Positions 16,654-24,464 of a stretch of DNA of 64,000 nt are shown here, piece after piece; the stretch's first letter is position 1, and each line of letters begins with the position of its first letter. The notes beneath the pieces were generated by a model, which was given only the letters and a program-made list of their open reading frames with translations, had not been told where the DNA came from and ran no database searches. The translations under genes and the position numbers were made by a program. The DNA is from AP-15 sp963832875 (GTDB taxonomy: Bacteria > Pseudomonadota > Alphaproteobacteria > ATCC43930 > CGMCC-115725): positions 682,001-746,000 of the forward strand of contig CAWHWB010000007.1 of the NCBI GenBank assembly GCA_963832875.1, written 5' to 3'.

Positions 16654-17706
16654 TTACGAGTGTTGGGTGATGAACGGCCACAGCCGGTCGGCGCCCTCGG
16701 CCGCGACCAGATGGCCGAGGCGCGTTGCCCATGCCGCCTCGTTGCCGAACTCCTCGCGCCACGCCCACAGCCGGCGCGTCGCATGGTGCAGCGAGTGCTC
16801 GTAGGTGAAACCCATGGCACCGTGCACCTGATGGGCGATCGCCGCGCCGTTGCCGGCGGCCTCGCCGGCGCGCACCTTGGCGATCGCGATCTCGGCGATG
16901 CCGGGGTCCGGGCCGGCGCAGGCCTCGGCGGCAAGATCGGCGGCGGCACCGGCGGCGGCGACTTCGCCCGCCAGGGTGGCGAGGTTGTGCTGCACCGCCT
17001 GGAACTTGGCGATCGGGCGGCCGAACTGCGAGCGGTCGAGCGCCCACTGCACCGACTGCTCCAGGATCTTGTCGAGCGCGCCCGCCATCTGCTGCAGCCG
17101 CACCGCCGCGCCCAAGCGTTGGATCATGTCTTCGTCGAATTCGGCCGGCTCAACCCTTTCCGGGACTGCCCCGTCGAACGACACTGTATCCCGCGGCTCG
17201 CCGGCGAGGCTCTGGTCCCGGCTGACCGGCAAGCCGGTCGCGGCGACCAGCGCCACCATCCGCTCGGCCCCGCGATGAACCAGCACGGCGATGTGCGCGG
17301 CGTCGCGGGCAAACGGCACCCGGCGGGCGCGGCCCGCGAGCCGGCCGCCGGCGCCGAGGACCAGATGGCCGTCGGCATGCACCGGGGCGATCGTCATCGG
17401 CCCGGCCGGCACTGCGATCCCGGCCTGCGCCAGAAGCCAGCCGGCCATCAGCGTTTCGGCGAGCGGCACCGGGGCGGCGAAACGGCCGGCCGCGCGCAGC
17501 ACCGCAAAGCCGTCGGCCATCGCGGCGCCGGCGCCGCCGAACTCCTCGGGGACCCAAGCGAGCGGCAGCCCCAATTCTTCAAGCGCATCCCACAGCGCCG
17601 TTGGCCATACCCCGTTTTCGGCGTCGTTAACGGTGCCCGGCTCGCACAAGTCCTGGAAGATCCGGGTAGCGGTATCGACAATGATGGTGTCGGTGTCGTC
17701 GCTCAT
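16654..17706 (-). CDS. Acyl-CoA dehydrogenase family protein (second, divergent subunit type)
   Basis: 350 residues from the ATG at 17706 (MSDDTDTIIVDTATRIF). The fold is recognisable from LGLPLAWVPEEFGGAGAAMAD, the central beta domain, and the C-terminal helices (ALDRSQFGRPIAKFQAVQHNLA and VHGAMGFTYEHSLHHATRRLW). It is shorter and more divergent than its neighbour; such genes paired with a standard dehydrogenase often encode the partner subunit of an alpha2beta2 enzyme that acts on steroid or other bulky acyl-CoAs. That pairing is inferred. The longer frame from 17883 is rejected because it runs into the divergent antitoxin gene. Confidence 0.85.
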   Translation of the reverse strand: MSDDTDTIIVDTATRIFQDLCEPGTVNDAENGVWPTALWDALEELGLPLAWVPEEFGGAGAAMADGFAVLRAAGRFAAPVPLAETLMAGWLLAQAGIAVPAGPMTIAPVHADGHLVLGAGGRLAGRARRVPFARDAAHIAVLVHRGAERMVALVAATGLPVSRDQSLAGEPRDTVSFDGAVPERVEPAEFDEDMIQRLGAAVRLQQMAGALDKILEQSVQWALDRSQFGRPIAKFQAVQHNLATLAGEVAAAGAAADLAAEACAGPDPGIAEIAIAKVRAGEAAGNGAAIAHQVHGAMGFTYEHSLHHATRRLWAWREEFGNEAAWATRLGHLVAAEGADRLWPFITQHS

Positions 17707-17817
17707 GCCGATAACTCGCCTTTTTTGATCGGCCGTTGCTGCCGATCGTAGTGCAGGTATTGCACGACGGGAAGCTACGTTATTAGCTAGCCAGCAGCCC
17801 AGCTTGTTAGGATCGTG

Positions 17818-18111
17818 ATGCAAGAGGTCGGGGCATTTGAAGCGAACGACCGGCTCAGCGCGCTGCTCGACCGCGTTGAGCAAGGGGAGGAGATCGTCAT
17901 CACCCGGCGCGGCAGACCGGTCGCCAAACTGGTTGCTGCCGGTCCGGGCTTCGATCGGGCAAAAGCGCGCCGCGCGGTTGCCGGGCTGATCAAGGCGAGC
18001 CGCGGATTGTCCCTGGGGGGATCAAGATCAAGGAAGCTTCCACTCGCAACCCTCGACCACGACTTGCGAAAGGCGGCGGCGGCTTTGGGGCTCGCGGTTT
18101 TGGGGCAGTGA
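17818..18111 (+). CDS. Phd/YefM-type antitoxin fused to a VapC toxin tail
   Basis: 97 residues. Residues 1-45 are a clear Phd/YefM antitoxin domain (FEANDRLSALLDRVEQGEEI, VITRRGRPVAKLVA). Around residue 67 the normal end (RGLSLGG then IKIKE in another frame) gives way to KLPLATLDHDLRKAAAALGL, which resembles the last strand and helix of PIN/VapC toxins. The most economical reading is a deletion that removed most of a downstream toxin gene and joined the remnants. The product could still bind DNA, but there is no intact toxin to neutralise. Confidence 0.7.
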   Translation: MQEVGAFEANDRLSALLDRVEQGEEIVITRRGRPVAKLVAAGPGFDRAKARRAVAGLIKASRGLSLGGSRSRKLPLATLDHDLRKAAAALGLAVLGQ

Positions 18112-18160
18112 GGTCGCTACCAACGTCACTCATTGGGCAATGCAACGGACGGACAAACTG

Positions 18161-18511
18161 ATGTTCATCGCGATGAACCGCTTCAAGGTCGTTCCGGGCT
18201 CGCAGGCGGAATTCGAGCGGGTGTGGACGACGCGCGACACGCAGCTTGGCGGCGTTCCGGGCTTTGTCGAGTTTCATCTGCTGCGCGGGCCGGAACGCGA
18301 GGATCATGTGCTTTACTCGTCGCATACCTTGTGGCGCAGCCGAGGGGATTTCGAGGCGTGGACCCGGTCGGAGGCGTTCCGGCTCGCCCATCGCGACGCC
18401 GGCTCGAACCGGCCGCTCTACCTCGGGCATCCCGAGTTCGAAGGCTTCGAGGTGATCCAGACGGTTGAGGCGGCATCGTCCGCGCCGACCGGGGCGGTGG
18501 GGTCGGGCTGA
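18161..18511 (+). CDS. ABM-domain protein, heme-degrading monooxygenase like
   Basis: 116 residues from the ATG at 18161. The sequence MFIAMNRFKVVPGSQAEFE, PGFVEFHLLRGPEREDH, YSSHTLWRSRGDFEAWTRSE and AFRLAHR is typical of the dimeric alpha+beta barrel family that includes IsdG and the HmuQ/HmuD heme oxygenases of rhizobia. These open the heme ring to release iron. An Asn near position 6 and a His in the helix (AHRDA) are positioned as in the heme-binding members. No heme transport genes adjoin it, so regulation by iron cannot be inferred here. Confidence 0.75.
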   Translation: MFIAMNRFKVVPGSQAEFERVWTTRDTQLGGVPGFVEFHLLRGPEREDHVLYSSHTLWRSRGDFEAWTRSEAFRLAHRDAGSNRPLYLGHPEFEGFEVIQTVEAASSAPTGAVGSG

Positions 18512-18545
18512 TTGCTTTGATCCGCGGCGCGAAGGAGGCCCGGCG

Positions 18546-18983
18546 ATGACGGCGACGAGGACGGGCGGGTGTCTCTGCGGGGCGGTGCGGTACGAGTCGG
18601 CGGGGGAGCCGCTCTATTCGCTGTTGTGCCATTGCCGCGACTGCCAGCATCAGAGCGGCAGCGCCTATGTCGCGGCGATGCGGGTGCCGGCCGCCGGGTT
18701 CCGCATCACCAGGGGCGAGCCCGGGCTTTATGTCAGCGCGAGCGACGCTGGTAACGAGGTGACGCGGGCATTCTGCGGCGATTGCGGCTGCCCGTTGTTC
18801 ATCCGGGTCTCGGCCCGGCCGGACATTGTCGGATTGAGGGTCGGCAGCCTCGACGACCCGAGCGAATTCCGCCCCGAGGCCGACATCTTCGTCAAAAGCG
18901 CGCAGCCGTGGGACCACATGGACCCGGACCTGCCCAAGCACCAGACCTATCCGCCCGGCCGCGCCTACACGCGGACGGGGTGA
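18546..18983 (+). CDS. GFA-family zinc protein (glutathione-dependent formaldehyde-activating enzyme type)
   Basis: 145 residues, start ATG 18546 preceded by GAAGGAGG. The zinc-site cysteines are all visible: GGCLCGAVRYE, LCHCRDCQHQSGSAY, and FCGDCGCPLF. Family members bind glutathione or related thiols; the founding enzyme promotes formation of S-hydroxymethylglutathione, but most relatives are of unknown function. It follows the ABM gene by 34 bases in the same direction, so the two may be co-transcribed. Confidence 0.85.
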   Translation: MTATRTGGCLCGAVRYESAGEPLYSLLCHCRDCQHQSGSAYVAAMRVPAAGFRITRGEPGLYVSASDAGNEVTRAFCGDCGCPLFIRVSARPDIVGLRVGSLDDPSEFRPEADIFVKSAQPWDHMDPDLPKHQTYPPGRAYTRTG

Positions 18984-19230
18984 CGACCGTCGGCCACGCC
19001 GAGCCGGCGAAACATTGCTGGCCCCGATCATCGCGATGTTCGTGGTCTTCACCTCCGTTTGAGGCTCTCGACACGCCGGAAACGATAAGGGTCCGAGGTG
19101 GCGCATGGCTACGCGGTCATCTGGGCGGGTCGCCGCCCTCCCCATATGCCCGGTAGCGGCCGGCATCGAGCGGGCCCATCCTTTTGGCAGATCGCCCATC
19201 CTGTTCGGAAGATCGAAAGAGGACACGGCC

Positions 19231-20133
19231 ATGCCCGAGAATTTGCAGGATATGTTGAGCCAACTTTCCGCGGCGCTGGCCGAGCGCGCCGCGTCGGCCC
19301 GGCCGTTGATCGCGGGGATCAGGATGCGCGGCCGCCCGCTGTGCTCCGGCACCCTGTGGCGCCGGGATGTCGTCGTCGCCTCAGAGCAGGCGCTGCCCGA
19401 CAGCGAGGAAGCCGAGATCGTGCTGGCCGACGGCCGCACCTTTGCCGCGCGGCTGGCCGGTCGCGACCCCGGCACCAACATCGCCGTGCTGCGGTTCGAG
19501 AGCGGCCCGCAACCGGCGCTGCCCGAGGCGGCGGAGGCGCAGCCCGGGGCGCTGGTTGTGGCCTTGGGCGCCGACGGCGCAGCCGGGATCTCGGTGCGCG
19601 TGGGCGCGATCCACTCGGTTGGCCCCGCCTGGCACAGCCGCGCCGGCGGGCAGATCGACCGCCGCATCGATCTCGATATCCGGCTCGGGCGGCGCGAGGA
19701 AGGCGGGCCGGTGCTCGATGCCGCGGGCGGGCTCCTCGGCATCTCGACCTTGGGCCCGCGCCGGCAGGTGCTGGTGATCCCGGCGGCGACCGTTGACCGC
19801 GTCCTCGACCCGCTGCTCGCGACCGGGCGGATCGCGCGCGGCCGGCTCGGTGCGGCGGTGCAGCCCGTGCTGGTGCCCGAAGCGCTGCGCGCCGAAGTGG
19901 GCCGGTCGCTTGGCCTGATGGTGATCGGGGTGACGCCGGACGGGCCCGCGGCGCAGGCCGGAATGCTGATGGGCGACATCCTGATCACGCTCGACGGCGA
20001 GGGTGTGGGCAGCCCGTCGCAGCTCGCCGCGCTGTTGGGACCGGAAGCGGTCGGCCGCCAGGTCCAGTTGCGGCTGATCCGCGCCGGCTCGGTGCAGACG
20101 CTCGGCGTCACCGTGGGTGCGCGGCCGGCGTGA
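19231..20133 (+). CDS. HtrA/DegP-like protein with a dead protease domain and a PDZ domain
   Basis: 300 residues. The trypsin-like fold is followable through LCSGTLWRRDVVVASEQALP, DPGTNIAVLRFE and REEGGPVLDAAGGLLGI. Aligned by eye to DegP-type proteases, the catalytic His is Gln (SEQAL), the Asp is Asn (GTNIAVL) and the Ser is Glu (REEGGP), so it cannot be a serine protease. Residues ~205-300 form a good PDZ domain (GLMVIGVTPDGPAAQAGMLM, then GDILITLDGEGV). There is no signal peptide, so it may act in the cytoplasm. It overlaps the next regulator gene by GTGA and may serve as its sensor or scaffold. Start ATG 19231 follows GAAAGAGGA. Confidence 0.8.
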   Translation: MPENLQDMLSQLSAALAERAASARPLIAGIRMRGRPLCSGTLWRRDVVVASEQALPDSEEAEIVLADGRTFAARLAGRDPGTNIAVLRFESGPQPALPEAAEAQPGALVVALGADGAAGISVRVGAIHSVGPAWHSRAGGQIDRRIDLDIRLGRREEGGPVLDAAGGLLGISTLGPRRQVLVIPAATVDRVLDPLLATGRIARGRLGAAVQPVLVPEALRAEVGRSLGLMVIGVTPDGPAAQAGMLMGDILITLDGEGVGSPSQLAALLGPEAVGRQVQLRLIRAGSVQTLGVTVGARPA

Positions 20134-20684
20134 CGAGCGCCCGAGCAGCGGCGGCCGATTTCCCGCGGCTTCTGCACGTCGCGGTCGCGGCTGCCGACAG
20201 GGCGACGGCGAGGAGACTTGCTGCGCTCGCGGCGGAAGCGGGCCACCAAATCGTCGCCGCGACCGATGCCGCCGATGCGATCCTGACCGACGGCTCGATC
20301 GACGCAATGTTCGAGGCGCCGGTCGTCGCCTTGGGAGCAGCGGCGGGCGATTTTGCCGGGCTACTCCCGACCGGGGTCGGGCCGGCGCAGCTCGACGCGG
20401 CCCTGCGCGCCGTCGCCGCCGGGCTCTCGGTGCGCCTGCGGCTTGCCCCCGAGCCGCGGTTCGGGCCGTTGCCGGAAGCGGCTGCCGCGGCGCTGACCCC
20501 GCGCGAGGTCGAGGTGCTGACCGCACTCGCCGAAGGATTGAGCAACAAGGCGGCGGCGCGGCGCCTCGGCATCTCGCCGCACACCATCAAATTTCACCTC
20601 GAGCAGGTGTTCCGGAAGCTCGGCGCCAGCTGCCGGGCCGAAGCCGTCGCCAAGGGGCTAAAGCACCAGATCGTCGAATTCTGA
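20130..20684 (+). CDS. LuxR-type DNA-binding regulator with degenerate receiver-like domain
   Basis: 184 residues, starting at a GTG that overlaps the previous stop (GTGA). The C-terminal third is a full LuxR helix-turn-helix (AALTPREVEVLTALAEGLSNKAAARRLGI, then SPHTIKFHLEQVFRKLG). The N-terminal half has receiver-like alternation (HVAVAAADRATARRLAALAA, and VVALG) but no convincing phosphoacceptor Asp cluster, so control by phosphorylation is doubtful. Tight coupling to the dead HtrA/PDZ gene suggests the two act together, possibly through protein contact. Confidence 0.85.
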   Translation: MTSARAAAADFPRLLHVAVAAADRATARRLAALAAEAGHQIVAATDAADAILTDGSIDAMFEAPVVALGAAAGDFAGLLPTGVGPAQLDAALRAVAAGLSVRLRLAPEPRFGPLPEAAAAALTPREVEVLTALAEGLSNKAAARRLGISPHTIKFHLEQVFRKLGASCRAEAVAKGLKHQIVEF

Positions 20685-20726
20685 CGGCACCCGCCGCCGG
20701 CTTCCGCGGCCCTCGGACCGTTCCCG

Positions 20727-21512
20727 CTACATCCCTTCGCGCACGACCGGGTTGCTGAGCGTGCCGATGCCGGTGATCTCGATGTCGATCGTGTCGCCGT
20801 GCTTGACGTTTTCCGGCGCGCCCTCGGTGCCCATCCAGACGACGTCGCCTGGGTAGAGCGTCAAATATTGCGACATCCGGCTGATAAAAGTCGCCGGGCC
20901 GAACAGCATGTGGTCGGTCTTGAAGCGGATCTTTTCGTCGCCGTTGACGCGGATGATCGTGTGCGCCGCGGCGAGGTCGAAATCGGTCTCGATCCACGGC
21001 CCCATCGGCTTGAAGGTGTCGGCGTTCTTGGCCCGCCACAGGGTGCGGTCGCCGGCCTGCCAGGTGCGCTCGCTAAAGTCGTTGCCGATGGTCCAGCCGA
21101 GCACGCAGGAGAGCGCGTCCTTTTCGCCGAGGTGCTTGGCCTTCTTGCCGATCACCGCGACCAGCTCGCCCTCATACTGGATGCGCTCGGTCGCGTCCTT
21201 GGGGATGACGATCGGCTCACCATGCGCGACGAGCGCATTGTTGGCGCGGTAGCCGATATCGGCGGCTTTTGGCAAATTCGGCTCCTGGCCGCGCTTTCTG
21301 GCCGCTTCGATCACATGCTCGGCATAGTTGAGCCCGGCGCAATAAAAGGTGCGCGGCTCGACCGGCACCAACAGCTTGACGGACGACATTTTGTGGCGGG
21401 TTGCGGTCTTTTCGTAGCCGGCAAACGGGTCGCCTTTGACCTCGGTCACCGTGTCGCCTTCGAGGATGCCATAGACCGCACCGCCATTCTTTTCGAACCG
21501 GATCCAGCGCAT
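20727..21512 (-). CDS. Fumarylacetoacetate hydrolase family protein
   Basis: 261 residues. The metal-binding Glu-Glu-Asp pattern appears in IQYEGELVAVIG and GWTIGNDFSERTWQ, with FCAGLNYAEHV and the C-terminal GDVVWMGTEGAP blocks characteristic of the FAH family. Members cleave carbon-carbon bonds of 2-oxo acids or act as hydratases, isomerases or decarboxylases in aromatic catabolism. The following upstream gene encodes a TauD-type dioxygenase on the same strand (gap 85 bases). The substrate is not determined. The minus-strand start ATG 21512 lies after GGAGGAGAC. Confidence 0.85.
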   Translation of the reverse strand: MRWIRFEKNGGAVYGILEGDTVTEVKGDPFAGYEKTATRHKMSSVKLLVPVEPRTFYCAGLNYAEHVIEAARKRGQEPNLPKAADIGYRANNALVAHGEPIVIPKDATERIQYEGELVAVIGKKAKHLGEKDALSCVLGWTIGNDFSERTWQAGDRTLWRAKNADTFKPMGPWIETDFDLAAAHTIIRVNGDEKIRFKTDHMLFGPATFISRMSQYLTLYPGDVVWMGTEGAPENVKHGDTIDIEITGIGTLSNPVVREGM

Positions 21513-21597
21513 TTCCGTCTCCTCCTTTTCACATGCCCCTTCCCTTTCCTTCTCCCCCTGCCTGTGACGGCGGGCTAGGATAGGGTGGGGGCGCCTT

Positions 21598-22434
21598 TCA
21601 CACCGGCGTCTCGCCCTTCAGCATCAGGCGGTAGAGATAGCGCCGCTCGCTCATGTCGTAATCGGGGTTGGCCTTGTGGATGACACTGCGGTTGTCCCAG
21701 ATCACGAAATCGCCGTAACGCCATTGATGGCGGTATTCGTATTTCGGCTGGATCGCGTGCGCCATCAGCTCGGCGACGAGACCCAGCGCCGCTTCGTCCT
21801 CCATTCCCTCGATCAACTCGATCCGCACCGGGTTCAGATAGAGCGCCTTGCGGCCGTTTTCGGGATGGGTGCGGACCAGCGGATGCACCCCAGGCGGCGG
21901 CACCTGCCGGCTCGATTGTTCGCTCAACGGGCGCAATTCGCGTGGGCTGTACTTGCTCAGATAGACGTGCACCGCCCGGAGCCCGTCGATGCGCTCCTTG
22001 GTCGACTCGGGCAGGCCGTCATAGGCCTGGTGCATGTTGACGTATTGGGTGTCGCCACCGCTCTTCGGCAATGACACCGGGTAGAGCATCGTCGCCTTGG
22101 GCGGGGTCGGATGATTGGAATGGTCGGTGTGAAAGGTCTCGCCCGAGATATAGCGCTTGCCGGGCACGGTCTGCTCGTTCGAGACGTAGTAGATCTGCGG
22201 ATAGCCCGGCACGTGCATCTCGCGCTTGTCGTGCTGGAACAACTCGCCAAATATTTGCGCCGCGGCGATGAATTGCGGCGGGGTGAATGCCTGGTCGCGG
22301 ACTACCAGCACATGGTGGTCGGCAAAGGCGCGGTTCAGCGCGCCGCGGGTCTCGGTGTCGACGCCCTGGTTCAGGTCGAGGCCATGGACCTCGGCCCCGG
22401 TGTGCCGGGTCAGCGGGGTTATCCTGTATTCCAT
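21598..22434 (-). CDS. TauD/TfdA-family Fe(II)/2-oxoglutarate dioxygenase
   Basis: 278 residues from the ATG at 22434. The Fe(II) triad is visible: His and Asp in SGETFHTDHSNHP and the distal His in NRSVIHKANPDYD; the 2-oxoglutarate-binding Arg lies in SERRYLYRLML. Enzymes of this family hydroxylate sulfonates, phenoxyacids or amino acids and release the side chain. Its neighbour is the FAH-family gene, so the pair may catabolise an aromatic or ether compound. The frame could be extended to 22500, but the extension reads like intergenic repeat sequence. Confidence 0.85.
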   Translation of the reverse strand: MEYRITPLTRHTGAEVHGLDLNQGVDTETRGALNRAFADHHVLVVRDQAFTPPQFIAAAQIFGELFQHDKREMHVPGYPQIYYVSNEQTVPGKRYISGETFHTDHSNHPTPPKATMLYPVSLPKSGGDTQYVNMHQAYDGLPESTKERIDGLRAVHVYLSKYSPRELRPLSEQSSRQVPPPGVHPLVRTHPENGRKALYLNPVRIELIEGMEDEAALGLVAELMAHAIQPKYEYRHQWRYGDFVIWDNRSVIHKANPDYDMSERRYLYRLMLKGETPV

Positions 22435-22828
22435 CGGCTGATTGCTCCGCTCGGGCTTGCGTCGAAAGGAAGTATGACGACGCTCGGCGGCGGTTGGCAA
22501 TGCCGGCGCCGCGGCAGAGGCGCGATCTCAGGCGCGCTTCAGGAAGGCCTGGTCCGGGAAGCCTGCCGGCGCTCGATGTGCCGAGCCATTCGATTGAAGC
22601 GCTCGACGAATGACGATGATATCGAATTTCCCGCGAAAGGGCAGAAGCGCTGCGAGACCTGGCGCAGCGAGCACCGCAGATCGCTGAAAGGCTGCGCGTG
22701 CTCGCCGACCAGCTCGACGCCATGGCCGCGGAGCTGGAAGACCGCCGCGACGGTTCACCCAGCTCTCAATGAACCTATTCTATGCGAAGCCGCACAGCTC
22801 GGAGTTCAGGGGAGGCGAAATTCGGGCG
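22435..22828. other. Gap with a degraded small reading frame
   Basis: About 390 bases. From 22620 to 22772 a plus-strand frame without a usable start codon encodes ERAEALRDLAQRAPQIAERL, then a helical AAELEDRRD end; one more ATG at 22616 lies in another frame. It resembles a small helical protein broken by an indel. A degenerate half of a palindromic repeat (near 22440-22470) precedes it. No intact gene is present. Confidence 0.35.
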
Positions 22829-24322
22829 CTACGCCTTTTCATTGTTCGCGGGCGGCGGAGCGCTGACCCGGCGGGGGGCGATCGGGGCGCTGCGAATCGC
22901 GGCGACATCGATGTCCGGCATCGCCAGGTCGAGCGCGCCCAGGACCGCGTTGGCCAGCGCGTTGTAATCGCGGAAGCTGCGGCGCAGCCAATGTCGCCAA
23001 TTGACCATGCCGCCGCTCGCGTGCAGCTCGAATGCGGATTCGCGGCCGTCGAGCGCCGAGGAGACGTGATCGGCGGCCAGCTGTAAGAGAGCCGCGCGCT
23101 GCGCGGCGGTGTACCCGCCGCCGCCGAATGCATCCTCGAGCCCAGCGGCCAGCGCCGGGTTGGCGAGGTCATCGTCGGAGGGTGCTACGACCAGCGAAGA
23201 GCCGGGCACGATCCGCAGAATCTCGGAGATCCGCTGACGCGCCTGGAACAGCGCGATGCCGCCCGCCGCGAGGTGGGCGTGGTCGGGAAAGCAATAGCCG
23301 GCGGAGGTGAAATCGGGGTCGCGCTCGGCCGCGGTCAGGCAGCTGCGGACGGTCTGCACCGCGGCGACCAGATCGATCAGATATTCGATCGTCTGCTGGT
23401 TTTCCTTGAGGCCCATGGCATGGCTCAAGGCCGTCGCTAGGCCGAGGGTGAACTCCGCCTTCGCCAGCCAGCCGTAAAGGTGATGCCATCTGAGCCAGCG
23501 TGGGATCGCCTCGGGTGCGGTATCGACGAAGAAAACCCGGTCCCACGCGATCGCTACATCGTCGAGCCACATCTGGCCGTCGAGCTCGTCGAAGCGGCTC
23601 GACAACGGCGCCATGAACGGGTTCTCGCTGCGCGCCGCGCGCTTGCGGCACAACACCGTGACGCCGGATGCGGCGACCGGCACGATAAAGCTCGCGCGGC
23701 GGCCGCCGATGTCGATGCCGGAAAGCGCGCCGACATAAACATCCTCGGCAAAGGCCGGGCTCGTATGCATGCCGAGCCGGCCGCGCAGCACGACCCCGGC
23801 ATCGGTCTCGCGGACCAGGGTCAGAGCGACACGTTCGGCCGGGTTCCGGCGCATGCGCTGGCCGATGATCGGGGCGCCGCCGCAAAAGGTCAGGAAGCGG
23901 CCGGTGCGGGCGATCATGTCGCGGTAGGCGGCGGCAGCGGCGGCGTGCTGGGGCGGGAGTTTATTCGCCTGCACCGCGGTCAGCACTCCGAGCGCGATCA
24001 GATTGCCGTAGGCCGGGGTGTGGGTGATGTTGCCGGCGCTCAGAAACAGCGTCTTCGCAAACGACCGGCCCATGCCGATCAGGTCGGCGGCATCGCGCGG
24101 CGCCACATAGGCCCACGCGATCCGTTCCCCGTCGGCCTGGTGGGGCGAGAGCAGGGTGTCCTGCCACGACGGGTCGAGGTGGCGGTCGTACCAGGCGGCG
24201 TATTCATCGACCATCGCTCGGGTCGCGGGATGGGTGGTCACGTCGGCGACCTGGCCCTCGCCCATGACCCACACCTTGCGCCCGTCGCGCAAGGATTGGC
24301 GGTAGTCGGCGCCCGTTCTCAT
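22829..24322 (-). CDS. 4-hydroxyphenylacetate 3-hydroxylase (HpaB) family protein
   Basis: 497 residues, start ATG 24322 (MRTGADYRQSLRDGRKVW). It has the HpaB/acyl-CoA-dehydrogenase-like architecture: an N-terminal DGRKVWVMGEGQVADVTTHP opening, the central GMGRSFAKTLFLSAG and HTSPAFAEDVYVG parts of the flavin-binding barrel, and a C-terminal helical bundle. Members are FADH2-dependent aromatic hydroxylases, or radical dehydratases in fermenters; the former fits here. A separate flavin reductase is usually needed and is not in the window. It diverges from an aromatic-acid MFS transporter, which suggests uptake plus ring hydroxylation of the same compound. Confidence 0.8.
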   Translation of the reverse strand: MRTGADYRQSLRDGRKVWVMGEGQVADVTTHPATRAMVDEYAAWYDRHLDPSWQDTLLSPHQADGERIAWAYVAPRDAADLIGMGRSFAKTLFLSAGNITHTPAYGNLIALGVLTAVQANKLPPQHAAAAAAYRDMIARTGRFLTFCGGAPIIGQRMRRNPAERVALTLVRETDAGVVLRGRLGMHTSPAFAEDVYVGALSGIDIGGRRASFIVPVAASGVTVLCRKRAARSENPFMAPLSSRFDELDGQMWLDDVAIAWDRVFFVDTAPEAIPRWLRWHHLYGWLAKAEFTLGLATALSHAMGLKENQQTIEYLIDLVAAVQTVRSCLTAAERDPDFTSAGYCFPDHAHLAAGGIALFQARQRISEILRIVPGSSLVVAPSDDDLANPALAAGLEDAFGGGGYTAAQRAALLQLAADHVSSALDGRESAFELHASGGMVNWRHWLRRSFRDYNALANAVLGALDLAMPDIDVAAIRSAPIAPRRVSAPPPANNEKA

Positions 24323-24464
24323 CCCTATCCTCACTTTGCCTCTGCCGCCTCGCTCGCGCTGTCGGCCGCATGCGGCCATCGTAGCATTCCCTCCAGGGCT
24401 TGCGTGCGCCTCTCGAACATGCGACACCGCCGCAAAAAAGCGGGGAAGCAATTGGAGTTGGGAA

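Noticed and set aside
18183..20249. A 688-codon minus-strand open frame across the ABM, GFA and HtrA-like genes
   Set aside because: Composition is Arg/Ser/Pro-rich low complexity and it lies opposite three recognisable genes; no motif supports it.
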